Assembly: GCA_014843695.1 (NCBI GenBank)
Contig: CM026400.1
Span: forward strand, 31,229,225-31,293,224
Length of the DNA stretch: 64,000 nt
Direction of reading: 5' to 3'
DNA from: Archivesica marissinica
Taxonomy: Eukaryota > Mollusca > Bivalvia > Venerida > Vesicomyidae
This document shows, one piece after another, positions 35,594-48,966 of the stretch (positions are counted from its first letter, which is position 1; every line of letters starts with the position of its first letter). A program made the position numbers and the translations under genes. A model generated the notes under the pieces. It did no database searches, was not told the DNA's origin, and saw only the letters and a list, made by a program, of their open reading frames with translations.

Positions 35594-35903
35594 CAGGGTT
35601 CATTCTAGGTCAGAATTTTTGGGAGAAGTGAGAAAGCGCGTGATCGCTTCCTTAAATGGTGTTCTTTAATATATTTCTGCAAAATAGGCTTAAAATGCAC
35701 AGTATAACCATTAAATACAACATTTGAATAGGAGTGCTTTATAATGGGCCAGTGTATCTTACTAGACAACATTTTGTTTGAAAATCGTAAAAACCAAAAA
35801 ATAATTTTATTTTTTTATTAGGGAGAAGTGGGGCCCCCAGAGGGCGTTGTCAGGGTCCCTAGGACGACAATTTTGCCCACACCACCCTCTAGAATGATCC
35901 CTG
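35594..35903. mobile_element. MITE with CAGGG ends, second copy
   Basis: Same family as 29561-29841 in the opposite orientation, 310 bp, flanked by ATGTA on both sides. Confidence 0.72.
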
Positions 35904-36029
35904 ATGTATACATGTTATATATGACTAGTGATCATAATTGCATGCGACTAATATGAAATAGGCACTGCCTAGCAACTGGGAAAGCCAATAAAGTATTGAA
36001 TGACTTTATTGATCAATTCCTGTATTTCT

Positions 36030-39000
36030 ACTGATTGGTGACTACTGGACTGTATTTCTACTGATTGGTGACTACTGGACTATATTTCTACTGATTGGTG
36101 ACTACTGGACTGTATATCTACTGATTGGTGACTACTGGACTGCATTTCTACTGATTGGTGACTACTGGACTGTATATCCACTGATTGGTGACTACTGGAC
36201 TGTATTTCTACTGATTGGTGACTACTGGACTGTATTTCTACTGATTGGTGACTACTGGACTGTATCTCTACTGATTGGTGACTACTGGACTGTATTTCTA
36301 CTGATTGGTGACTACTGGACTGCATCTCTACTGATTGGTGACTACTGGACTGTATATCCACTGATTGGTGACTACTGGACTGTATTTCTACTGATTGGTG
36401 ACTACTGGACTGTATATCCACTGATTGGTGACTACTGGACTGTATTTCTACTGATTGGTGACTACTGGACTGTATTTCTACTGATTGGTGACTACTGGAC
36501 TATATCTCTACTGATTGGTGACTACTGGACTGTATATCCACTGATTGGTGACTACTGGACTGTATTTCTACTGATTGGTGACTACTGTACTGTATTTCTA
36601 CTGATTGGTGACTACTGGACTGTATCTCTACTGATTGGTGACTACTGGACTGTATATCTACTGATTGGTGACTACTGGACTGTATCTACTGATTGGTGAC
36701 TACTGGACTGTATTTCTACTGATTGGTGACTACTGGACTGTATCTACTGATTGGTGACTACTGGACTGTATCTCTACTAATTGGTGACTACTGGACTGTA
36801 TTTCTACTGATTGGTGACTACTGGACTATATCTCTACTGATTGGTGACTACTGAACTGTATATCCACTGATTGGTGACTACTGGACTGTATTTCTACTGA
36901 TTGGTGACTACTGGACTGTATCTCTACAGATTGGTGACTACTGGACTGTATATCTACTGATTGGTGACTACTGGACTGTATCTCTACTGATTTGTGACTA
37001 CTGGACTGTATCTCTACTGATTGGTGACTACTGGACTGTATTTCTACTGATTGGTGACTACTGGACTATATCTCTACTGATTGGTGACAACTGGACTATA
37101 TCTCTACTGATTGGTGACTACTGGACTGTATATCCACTGATTGGTGACTACTGGACTGTATTTCTACTGATTGGTGACTACTGGACTGTATATCCACTGA
37201 TTGGTGACTACTGGACTGCATTTCTACTGATTGGTGACTACTGGACTGTATATCCACTGATTGGTGACTACTGGACTGTATTTCTACTGATTGGTGACTA
37301 CTGGACTGTATCTCTACTGATTGGTGATTACTGGACTGTATTTCTACTGATTGGTGACTACTGGACTATATCTCTACTGATTGGTGACAACTGGACTATA
37401 TCTCTACTGATTGGTGACTACTGGACTGTATATCCACTGATTGGTGACTACTGGACTGTATTTCTACTGATTGGTGACTACTGGACTGTATATCCACTGA
37501 TTGGTGACTACTGGACTGCATTTCTACTGATTGGTGACTACTGGACTGTATATCCACTGATTGGTGACTACTGGACTGTATTTCTACTGATTGGTGACTA
37601 CTGGACTGTATCTCTACTGATTGGTGATTACTGGACTGTATTTCTACTGATTGGTGACTACTGGACTATATCTCTACTGATTGGTGACAACTGGACTATA
37701 TCTCTACTGATTGGTGACTACTGGACTGTATCTCTACTGATTGGTGACTACTGGACTGTATTTCTACTGATTGGTGACTACTGGACTGTATCTCTACTGA
37801 TTGGTGACTACTGGACTGTATATCCACTGATTGGTGACTACTGGACTGTATCTCTACTGATTGGTGACTACTGGACTGTATTTCTACTGATTGGTGACTA
37901 CTGGACTGTATTTCTACTGATTGGTGACTACTGGACTGTATTTCTACTGATTGGTGGCTACTGGACTGTATATCCACTGATTGGTGACTATTGGACTGTA
38001 TTTCTACTGATTGGTGACTACTGGACTGTATTTCTACTGATTGGTGACTACTGGACTGTATTTCTACTGATTGGTGACTACTGGACTATATCTCTACTGA
38101 TTGGTGACTACTAGAGTGTATCTCCACTGATTGGTGACTACTGGACTGTATTTCTACTGATTGGTGACTACTGGACTGTATTTCTACTGATTGGTGACTA
38201 TTGGACTGTATCTCTACTGATTGGTGACTACTGGACTGTATTTCTACTGATTGGTGACTACTGGACTATATATCTACTGATTGGTGACTACTGGACTGTA
38301 TTCTACTGATTGGTGACTACTGGACTGTATCTCTACTGATTGGTGACTACTGGACTGTATTTCTACTGATTGGTGACTACTGGACTGTATATCTACTGAT
38401 TGGTGACTACTGGACTGTATCTCTACTGATTGGTGACTACTGGACTGTATTTCTACTGATTGGTGACTACTGGACTGTATCTCTACTGATTGGTGACTAC
38501 TGGACTGTATCTCTACTGATTGGTGACTACTGGACTGTATCTCTACTGATTGGTGACTACTGGACTGTATTTCTACTGATTAGTGACTACTGGACTGTAT
38601 CTCTACTGATTGGTGACTACTGGACTGTATATCCACTGATTGGTGACTACTGGACTGCATTTCTACTGATTGGTGACTACTGGACTGTATATCCACTGAT
38701 TGGTGACTACTGGACTGCATTTCTANNNNNNNNNNNNNNNNNNNNNNNNNNNNNNNNNNNNNNNNNNNNNNNNNNNNNNNNNNNNNNNNNNNNNNNNNNN
38801 NNNNNNNNNNNNNNNNNNNNNNNNNNNNNNNNNNNNNNNNNNNNNNNNNNNNNNNNNNNNNNNNNNNNNNNNNNNNNNNNNNNNNNNNNNNNNNNNNNNN
38901 NNNNNNNNNNNNNNNNNNNNNNNNNNNNNNNNNNNNNNNNNNNNNNNNNNNNNNNNNNNNNNNNNNNNNNNNNNNNNNNNNNNNNNNNNNNNNNNNNNNN

Positions 39001-42000
39001 NNNNNNNNNNNNNNNNNNNNNNNNNNNNNNNNNNNNNNNNNNNNNNNNNNNNNNNNNNNNNNNNNNNNNNNNNNNNNNNNNNNNNNNNNNNNNNNNNNNN
39101 NNNNNNNNNNNNNNNNNNNNNNNNNNNNNNNNNNNNNNNNNNNNNNNNNNNNNNNNNNNNNNNNNNNNNNNNNNNNNNNNNNNNNNNNNNNNNNNNNNNN
39201 NNNNNNNNNNNNNNNNNNNNNNNNNNNNNNNNNNNNNNNNNNNNNNNNNNNNNNNNNNNNNNNNNNNNNNNNNNNNNNNNNNNNNNNNNNNNNNNNNNNN
39301 NNNNNNNNNNNNNNNNNNNNNNNNNNNNNNNNNNNNNNNNNNNNNNNNNNNNNNNNNNNNNNNNNNNNNNNNNNNNNNNNNNNNNNNNNNNNNNNNNNNN
39401 NNNNNNNNNNNNNNNNNNNNNNNNNNNNNNNNNNNNNNNNNNNNNNNNNNNNNNNNNNNNNNNNNNNNNNNNNNNNNNNNNNNNNNNNNNNNNNNNNNNN
39501 NNNNNNNNNNNNNNNNNNNNNNNNNNNNNNNNNNNNNNNNNNNNNNNNNNNNNNNNNNNNNNNNNNNNNNNNNNNNNNNNNNNNNNNNNNNNNNNNNNNN
39601 NNNNNNNNNNNNNNNNNNNNNNNNNNNNNNNNNNNNNNNNNNNNNNNNNNNNNNNNNNNNNNNNNNNNNNNNNNNNNNNNNNNNNNNNNNNNNNNNNNNN
39701 NNNNNNNNNNNNNNNNNNNNNNNNNGACTATATATCTACTGATTGGTGACTACTGGACTGTATTTCTACTGATTGGTGACTACTGGACTGTATCTCTACT
39801 GATTGGTGACTACTGGACTGTATATCCACTGATTGGTGACTACTGGACTGTATCTCTACTGATTGGTGACTACTGGACTGTATTTCTACTGATTGGTGAC
39901 TACTGGACTGTATCTCTACTGATTGGTGACTACTGGACTGTATATCTACTGATTGGTGACTACTGGACTGTATCTCTACTGATTTGTGACTACTGGACTG
40001 TATCTCTACTGATTGGTGACTACTGGACTGTATTTCTACTGATTGGTGACTACTGGACTATATCTCTACTGATTGGTGACTACTGGACTATATCTCTACT
40101 GATTGGTGACTACTGGACTGTATATCTACTGATTGGTGACTACTGGACTGTATCTACTGATTGGTGACTACTGGACTGTATCTCTACTGATTGGTGACTA
40201 CTGGACTGATATTTCTACTGATTGGTGACTACTGGACTGTATCTCTACTGATTGGTGACTACTGGACTGTATTTCTACTGATTGGTGACTACTGGACTGT
40301 ATCTCTACTGATTGGTGACTACTGGACTGTATTTCTACTGATTGGTGACTACTGGACTGTATTCTACTGATTGGTGACTACTGGACTGTATATCCACTGA
40401 TTGGTGACTACTGGACTGTATTTCTACTGATTGGTGACTACTGGACTGTATTTCTACTGATTGGTGACTACTGGACTGTATCTCTACTGATTGGTGACTA
40501 CTGGACTGTATTTCTACTGATTGGTGACTACTGGACTGTATCTCTACTGATTGGTGACTACTGGACTGTATATCCACTGATTGGTGACTACTGGACTGTA
40601 TTTCTACTGATTGGTGACTACTGGACTGTATCTCTACTGATTGGTGACTACTGGACTGTATATCTACTGATTGGTGACTACTGGACTGTATTTCTACTGA
40701 TTGGTGACTACTGGACTGTATTTCTACTGATTGGTGACTACTGGACTGTATATCCACTGATTGGTGACTACTGGACTGTATCTCTACTGATTGGTGACTA
40801 CTGGACTGTATTTCTACTGATTGGTGACTACTGGACTGTATCTCTACTGATTGGTGACTACTGGACTGTATCTCTACTGATTGGTGACTACTGGACTGTA
40901 TTTCTACTGATTGGTGACTACTGGACTGTATTTCTACTGATTGGTGACTACTGGACTGTATCTCTACTGATTGGTGACTACTGGACTGTATTTCTACTGA
41001 TTGGTGACTACTGGACTGTATCTCTACTGATTGGTGACTACTGGACTGTATTTCTACTGATTGGTGACTACTGGACTGTATCTCTACTGATTGGTGACTA
41101 CTGGACTGTATCTCTACTGATTGGTGACTACTGGACTGTATATCTACTGATTGGTGACTACTGGACTGTATTTCTACTGATTGGTGACTACTGGACTGTA
41201 TCTCTACTGATTGGTGACTACTGGACTGTATATCTACTGATTGGTGACTACTGGACTGTATCTCTACTGATTGGTGACTACTGGACTGTATTTCTACTGA
41301 TTGGTGACTACTGGACTGTATCTCTACTGATTGGTGACTACTGGACTGTATATCTACTGATTGGTGACTACTGGACTGTATTTCTACTGATTGGTGACTA
41401 CTGGACTGTATATCTACTGATTGGTGACTACTGGACTGTATTTCTACTGATTGGTGACTACTGGACTGTATTTCTACTGATTGGTGACTACTGGACTGTA
41501 TTTCTACTGATTGGTGACTACTGGACTGTATCTCTACTGATTGGTGACTACTGGACTGTATTTCTACTGATTGGTGACTACTGGACTGTATCTCTACTGA
41601 TTGGTGACTACTGGACTGTATCTCTACTGATTGGTGACTACTGGACTGTATTTCTACTGATTGGTGACTACTGGACTGTATTTCTACTGATTGGTGACTA
41701 CTGGACTGTATCTCTACTGATTGGTGACTACTGGACTGTATCTACTGATTGGTGACTACTGGACTGTATCTCTACTGATTGGTGACTACTGGACTGTATT
41801 TCTACTGATTGGTGACTACTGGACTGTATCTCTACTGATTGGTGACTACTGGACTGTATATCTACTGATTGGTGACTACTGGACTGTATTTCTACTGATT
41901 GGTGACTACTGGACTGTATCTCTACTGATTGGTGACTACTGGACTGTATCTCTACTGATTGGTGACTACTGGACTGTATCTCTACTGATTGGTGACTACT

Positions 42001-45000
42001 GGACTGTATTTCTACTGATTGGTGACTACTGGACTGTATCTCTACTGATTGGTGACTACTGGACTGTATATCTACTGATTGGTGACTACTGGACTGTTTC
42101 TACTGATTGGTGACTACTGGACTGTATTTCTACTGATTGGTGACTACTGGACTGTATCTCTACTGATTGGTGACTACTGGACTGTATTTCTACTGATTGG
42201 TGACTACTGGACTGTATCTCTACTGATTGGTGACTACTGGACTGTATATCTACTGATTGGTGACTACTGGACTGTATTTCTACTGATTGGTGACTACTGG
42301 ACTGTATATCTACTGATTGGTGACTACTGGACTGTATTTCTACTGATTGGTGACTACTGGACTGTATCTCTACTGATTGGTGACTACTGGACTGTATTTC
42401 TACTGATTGGTGACTACTGGACTGTATCTCTACTGATTGGTGACTACTGGACTGTATCTCTACTGATTGGTGACTACTGGACTGTATATCTACTGATTGG
42501 TGACTACTGGACTGTATTTCTACTGATTGGTGACTACTGGACTGTATATCTACTGATTGGTGACTACTGGACTGTATTTCTACTGATTGGTGACTACTGG
42601 ACTGTATATCTACTGATTGGTGACTACTGGACTGTATTTCTACTGATTGGTGACTACTGGACTGTATCTCTACTGATTGGTGACTACTGGACTGTATTTC
42701 TACTGATTGGTGACTACTGGACTGTATCTCTACTGATTGGTGACTACTGGACTGTATCTCTACTGATTGGTGACTACTGGACTGTATTTCTACTGATTGG
42801 TGACTACTGGACTGTATATCTACTGATTGGTGACTACTGGACTGTATTTCTACTGATTGGTGACTACTGGACTGTATTTCTACTGATTGGTGACTACTGG
42901 ACTGTATCTCTACTGATTGGTGACTACTGGACTGTATCTCTACTGATTGGTGACTACTGGACTGTATTTCTACTGATTGGTGACTACTGGACTGTATCTC
43001 TACTGATTGGTGACTACTGGACTGTATCTCCACTGATTGGTGACTACTGGACTGTATTTCTACTGATTGGTGACTACTGGACTGTATTTCTACTGATTGG
43101 TGACTACTGGACTGTATCTCTACTGATTGGTGACTACTGGACTGTATTTCTACTGATTGGTGACTACTGGACTGTATATCTACTGATTGGTGACTACTGG
43201 ACTGTATCTACTGATTGGTGACTACTGGACTGTATCTCTACTGATTGGTGACTACTGGACTGTATTTCTACTGATTGGTGACTACTGGACTGTATCTCTA
43301 CTGATTGGTGACTACTGGACTGTATCTCTACTGATTGGTGACTACTGGACTGTATCTCTACTGATTGGTGACTACTGGACTGTATCTCTACTGATTGGTG
43401 ACTACTGGACTGTATTTCTACTGATTGGTGACTACTGGACTGTATCTCTACTGATTGGTGACTACTGGACTGTATCTCTACTGATTGGTGACTACTGGAC
43501 TGTATTCTACTGATTGGTGACTACTGGACTGTATTTCTACTGATTGGTGACTACTGGACTGTATATCTACTGATTGGTGACTACTGGACTGTATTTCTAC
43601 TGATTGGTGACTACTGGACTGTATCTCTACTGATTGGTGACTACTGGACTGTATATCCACTGATTGGTGACTACTGGACTGTATCTCTACTGATTGGTGA
43701 CTACTGGACTGTATTTCTACTGATTGGTGACTACTGGACTGTATCTCTACTGATTGGTGACTACTGGACTGTATCTCTACTGATTGGTGACTACTGGACT
43801 GTATTTCTACTGATTGGTGACTACTGGACTGTATCTCTACTGATTGGTGACTACTGGACTGTATATCTACTGATTGGTGACTACTGGACTGTATTTCTAC
43901 TGATTGGTGACTACTGGACTGTATTTCTACTGATTGGTGACTACTGGACTGTATATCCACTGATTGGTGACTACTGGACTGTATCTCTACTGATTGGTGA
44001 CTACTGGACTGTATTTCTACTGATTGGTGACTACTGGACTGTATCTCTACTGATTGGTGACTACTGGACTGTATCTCTACTGATTGGTGACTACTGGACT
44101 GTATTTCTACTGATTGGTGACTACTGGACTGTATCTCTACTGATTGGTGACTACTGGACTGTATCTCTACTGATTGGTGACTACTGGACTGTATCTCTAC
44201 TGATTGGTGACTACTGGACTGTATCTCTACTGATTGGTGACTACTGGACTGTATCTCTACTGATTGGTGACTACTGGACTGTATCTCTACTGATTGGTGA
44301 CTACTGGACTGTATTTCTACTGATTGGTGACTACTGGACTGTATCTCTACTGATTGGTGACTACTGGACTGTATTTCTACTGATTGGTGACTACTGGACT
44401 GTATCTCTACTGATTGGTGACTACTGGACTGTATATCTACTGATTGGTGACTACTGGACTGTATCTCTACTGATTGGTGACTACTGGACTGTATTTCTAC
44501 TGATTGGTGACTACTGGACTGTATCTCTACTGATTGGTGACTACTGGACTGTATATCCACTGATTGGTGACTACTGGACTGTATTTCTACTGATTGGTGA
44601 CTACTGGACTGTATTTCTACTGATTGGTGACTACTGGACTGTATCTCTACTGATTGGTGACTACTGGACTGTATTTCTACTGATTGGTGACTACTGGACT
44701 GTATCTCTACTGATTGGTGACTACTGGACTGTATATCCACTGATTGGTGACTACTGGACTGTATTTCTACTGATTGGTGACTACTGGACTGTATATCCAA
44801 TGATTGGTGACTACTGGACTGTATTTCTACTGATTGGTGACTACTGGACTGTATATCCACTGATTGGTGACTACTGGACTGTATGTCTACTGATTGGTGA
44901 CTACTGGACTGTATTTCTACTGATTGGTGACTACTGGACTGTATCTCTACTGATTGGTGACTACTGGACTATATCTCTACTGATTGGTGACTACTGGACT

Positions 45001-45510
45001 GTATTTCTACTGATTGGTGACTACTGGACTATATCTCTACTGATTGGTGACTACTGGACTGTATTTCTACTGATTGGTGACTACTGGACTGTATATCCAC
45101 TGATTGGTGACTACTGGACTGTATCTACTGATTGGTGACTACTGGACTGTATCTCTACTGATTGGTGACTACTGGACTGTATATCCTCTGATTGGTGACT
45201 ACTGGACTGTATATCCACTGATTGGTGACTACTGGACTGTATCTACTGATTGGTGACTACTGGACTGTATCTCTACTGATTGGTGACTACTGGACTGTAT
45301 CTACTGATTGGTGACTACTGGACTGTATCTCTACTGATTGGTGACTACTGGACTGTATATCTACTGATTGGTGACTACTGGACTGTATTTCTACTGATTG
45401 GTGACTACTGGACTGTATCTCTACTGATTGGTGACTACTGGACTGTATCTACTGATTGGTGACTACTGGACTGTATCTCTACTGATTGTTGACTACTGGA
45501 CTGTATTTAA
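36030..45510. repeat. 30-bp satellite filling intron 2 of the NPDC1-like gene
   Basis: The unit is CTGATTGGTGACTACTGGAC + TGTATTTCTA, roughly 280 visible copies plus a 1,000-N gap. Variants at one position (TTT, TCT, TAT) and CCA for CTA mark sub-blocks. A 300-bp block repeats with period marks at 37088, 37388 and 37688. The array ends about 20 bp before exon 45529. Confidence 0.95.
38726..39725. other. Assembly gap of exactly 1,000 N
   Basis: The run of N has a round length and satellite on both sides, so it is a placeholder. The true size of the array is unknown. Confidence 0.99.
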
Positions 45511-45528
45511 TAAGTTCCTGTATTTCAG

Positions 45529-45657
45529 ATCCTAATGTAGAATGGAAAGAATTTCCACACGCAGACAGAAGCCAAGTCGAAGATGTACCTGTACGTGACG
45601 ATACTAACTTCGCAGTTGAAGAAATACCCGGAAACGAATATGTTAACATAAATACAG
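45529..45657 (+). CDS. NPDC1-like membrane protein, exon 3
   Basis: This 129-bp exon is phase 1 at both ends. The acceptor CTGTATTTCAG begins only a few bases after the last 30-bp satellite unit. The donor is weaker, ACAG|GTTAAC. It encodes DPNVEWKEFPHADRSQVEDV, then PVRDDTNFAVEEIPGNEYVN, an acidic, probably disordered, extracellular linker with no cysteines. The reading frame is open throughout and phases fit exons 2 and 4. Confidence 0.6.
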
Positions 45658-45728
45658 GTTAACATTTACCTAACATGTTTTATTAAGTAGGAGTGGGAGT
45701 TACTGTTTTCAGCAGCATCTGTGTGTGC

Positions 45729-45732
<4 letters not shown>

Positions 45733-45759
<27 letters not shown>

Positions 45760-45761
45760 AC
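45733..45761. repeat. (CTGT)n microsatellite
   Basis: Seven tandem CTGT units lie just downstream of exon 45529-45657. Confidence 0.9.
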
Positions 45762-45982
45762 ATAGCATGTCTTATTAACCCCTGCTGTTACAGAAAAGGG
45801 TTACTGATTTTGGCTGTGTGTGTGTCTGCCTGTCTAATCTGTGGCCAGAATAACTGAAAATGTTGTTGATGAAACTTTTGTTGATATATAGAGGGTAGGT
45901 CTAGGAGGAAGTGGTAGGATATTGGGGGAAATCAGTCAACGTCTATGGTCAGGGCATTTCGGCAGTATCCAATTCTACTATA

Positions 45983-46235
45983 GAAAATCAGGGGCCTCCT
46001 TGGCTGAGTGGTTAAGGACGTTGACCTAGAATCACCTGCCCCCTCACTGCTGTAGATTCAAATCCCACTTGGAGAGTCAAATTCTTACATGTGTGGATGC
46101 TATCCAGCTGGCTTGCGGAAGGTCGGTGGTTCTACCTGTGTGCAGGTCCGTGCTTGAAATACTGCTCAGAGGGTCACCAATGGCCTTTCTCCACCAATTA
46201 TTAGCTGGATAGTCGCCATATAACCTAACACTACA
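45983..46235 (+). mobile_element. SINE family D
   Basis: The head is TTGGCTGAGTGGTTAAGGAC with B box AGATTCAAATCCC. The body has CCAGCTGGCTTGCGGAAGG and GTGGTTCTACCTG. The 3' part contains CCACCAATTATTAGCTGGAT, which resembles the unit of the array at 61190. It abuts a truncated TTAA-type MITE. Confidence 0.7.
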
Positions 46236-46239
46236 TAAC

Positions 46240-46440
46240 TCTAAATAGGATTACAAAAGGTGTAGATCCAGATGAGCCGGCTCGTGACGAGTCATCTCAT
46301 CAGGAAATGCACTTTTTGCCAGTAATATTACTATTTTTAGACAAAATTACCCATTTTGATAAATGAACTGTTCCAAATGTAATTTTCTTATTAATTTATT
46401 GGTCTAAAAATATCATACACCAGTCCATGTCAGTTACTTG
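46240..46440. mobile_element. piggyBac-type MITE P1, left-truncated, feeding a satellite
   Basis: The sequence matches P1 from CTCTAAATAGG onward. Its right end then repeats in tandem (46415-47555). Confidence 0.72.
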
Positions 46441-47555
46441 GTGTTGGATGGGTTAAATAACATGCACCAGTCCATGTCAGTTACTTGGTGTTGAATGGGT
46501 TAAATATCATGCACCAGTCCATGTCAGTTACTTGGTGTTGAATGGGTTAAATATCATGCACCAGTCCATGTCAGTTACTTGGTGTTGGATGGGTTAAATA
46601 TCATGCACCAGTCCATGTCAGTTACTTGGTGTTGGATGGGTTAAATATCATGCACCAGTCCATGTCAGCTACTTGGTGTTGGATGGGTTAAATATCATGC
46701 ACCAGTCCATGTCAGTTACTTGGTGTTGAATGGGTTTAAATAACATGCACCAGTCCATGTCAGGTACTTGGTGTTGAATGGGTTAAATATCATGCACCAG
46801 TCCATGTCAGTTACTTGGTGTTGAATGGGTTAAATATCATGCACCAGTCCATGTCAGGTACTTGGTTGAATGGGTTAAATACCATGCACCAGTCCATGTC
46901 AGGTACTTGGTGTTGAATGGGTTAAATATCATGCACCAGTCCATGTCAGGTACTTGGTTGAATGGGTTAAATACCATGCACCAGTCCATGTCAGGTACTT
47001 GGTGTTGAATGCACCAGTCCATGTTCAGTTTACTTGGTGTTGAATGCACCAGTCCATGTCAGTTACTTGGTGTTGAATGCACCAGTCCATGTCAGTTACT
47101 TGGTGTTGAATGCACCAGTCCATGTCAGTTACTTGGTGTTGAATGCACCAGTCCATGTCAGTTACTTGGTGTTGAATGCACCAGTCCATGTCAGTTACTT
47201 GGTGTTGAATGCACCAGTCCATGTCAGTTACTTGGTGTTGAATGCACCAGTCCATGTCAGTTACTTGGTGTTGAATGCACCAGTCCATGTCAGTTACTTG
47301 GTGTTGAATGCACCAGTCCATGTCAGTTACTTGGTGTTGAATGCACCAGTCCATGTCAGTTACTTGGTGTTGAATGCACCAGTCCATGTCAGTTACTTGG
47401 TGTTGAATGCACCAGTCCATGTCAGTTACTTGGTGTTGAATGCACCAGTCCATGTCAGTTACTTGGTGTTGAATGCACCAGTCCATGTCAGTTACTTGGT
47501 GTTGAATGCACCAGTCCATGTCAGTTACTTGGTGTTGAATGGGTTAAATCCAAAA
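46415..47555. repeat. 47-bp then 33-bp satellite derived from a MITE end
   Basis: Units are ATGCACCAGTCCATGTCAGT + TACTTGGTGTTGA, the terminal sequence of MITE P1. Up to about 47000 each unit also has the ATGGGTTAAATATC end (47 bp). From there on that part is missing (33 bp) and copies are nearly identical. Confidence 0.92.
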
Positions 47556-48290
47556 AACAAACTATAGAAATCACCAGGAGATGATACTTTGCTGACCACA
47601 CTGACCTCAGATTTTGACCGATTTTCCCCATTATTCTATCACTTCCTTCTAGACCAAAAATGTAAATATCAGTTATCCTGTCTACAGACTGTGTCAAATG
47701 CCAGCTATTCTCTAACTAGGGTTGTGTTTGTGATTCTTTCACATTGTTTCGTCGTGAAGAAAAGTCTGTCGCACTAGTCTCGCTCTGTAATGCATTGTTG
47801 TCTGCTACAATTATTTGAACTATTTATAGCCATTATTTTACCCATCATGCAAAGAATTACATGTACCGTAATCGTCTATATATAGGTCGCACTGGAGTAT
47901 AAGACGCAGTTAAAAAACATAGAAATTCCAGGGAAAAAACCTTGATTGCTGTATAAAACACAGATGATCTTTGAAGAAAAGGACCAAATGTCGCGAAAAC
48001 TAATAATATATACACACTGAATGTGATTTGTAAGTGTTACTAGTCGTGATAATGGCTCTGGTGTATGACCACTAAATAGTTAATATGCCATATTCTCTCT
48101 CTGAGCACGGCTCTGTGTACCCATGTGCTTCGACGTAGACGGCTAACTTCTTATTCACCGTGTACGATCATCTGCTCATGATTTATACAATAGCGTGTTT
48201 GTGTGTCAGTATATCTTGCATCAGGTGTAGTTGTTTCCAAAACTGCTAAAGATTTGTTACAGACAAGACAACACTCAATGAAGCTGCTGG

Positions 48291-48499
48291 TAGCGCATTG
48301 AGTCATGTGCGAAAAAGCCCAGAGTTCAAACCACCTGTAGCCGTTGTGATTGTGCCCTTAGGCAAGGCATTTAAATTCCACGTTGCCTCTTCTCTCTCCC
48401 TTGTGGCGATGGATTCCATCAGGAATGAGGTCTCGAGAGTGATTAATATAAGTTGTAGGAGTTTCGCAATCTAGCTAAAATAAATTTGGATAAACTATG
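48291..48499 (+). mobile_element. SINE family A between duplicated splice acceptors
   Basis: The head is degenerate (TAGCGCATTGAG; B box GAGTTCAAACC), and the body and tail are good. It is flanked by two 66-bp direct copies of the exon-4 acceptor region of the NPDC1-like gene (48225-48290 and 48500-48565). Confidence 0.75.
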
Positions 48500-48537
48500 G
48501 CGTAGTTGTTTCCAAAAACGCTAATTGTTTTTTACAG

Positions 48538-48702
48538 ACAAGTCAATACTCAATGAAGCTGCTGGTGATTCTGGGACTAAACATGAGACGACTCGTGCCG
48601 AGAAATCAAAGCCTACCGATGGGTCTCCACTGCCACCTGAAAGACAAGTCGGAGAAAAGCATACTATCGATGCAATAACACAGGGCGATTTTGTATTTAT
48701 AA
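48538..48702 (+). CDS. NPDC1-like membrane protein, exon 4
   Basis: This 165-bp exon is phase 1 at both ends. The acceptor is GTTTTTTACAG and the donor is ATAA|GTAAGT. It encodes a Ser/Thr/Pro/Glu-rich juxtamembrane stretch (EKSKPTDGSPLPPERQVGEK), then AITQGDFVFI, the beginning of the membrane segment completed by exon 5. Its acceptor and first 28 bases are duplicated at 48225-48290, on the far side of a SINE. Only the right-hand copy leads into an open exon. Confidence 0.68.
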
Positions 48703-48966
48703 GTAAGTACAGTCATTTATAATATGTATACGGCATAGTTATAGACAACTACCACATACTGACCACCTGTTTCTACATTTCGGTTTTCGGTCAAAGCGTT
48801 CTCAGTGCACGTTGATGTTCATTGTTAAGTTGATTGGGGTTTAAAACACTGTTGTGACATCATACCTTTGTCCTTGCAGTCCATTACTATATCAAATCCT
48901 ACGCGTAAATGTACGAAATTAACAATTTTAATTAGTGAGATCTTGTTCTATAAATGTGTATTTTAA

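Noticed and set aside
38700..39749. 349-residue open frame across the gap
   Set aside because: It is almost entirely N bases and has no sequence content.
36030..45510. CRISPR-like array of regular short repeats
   Set aside because: Units are head-to-tail with no unique spacers, in an animal-type intron, with no cas genes.
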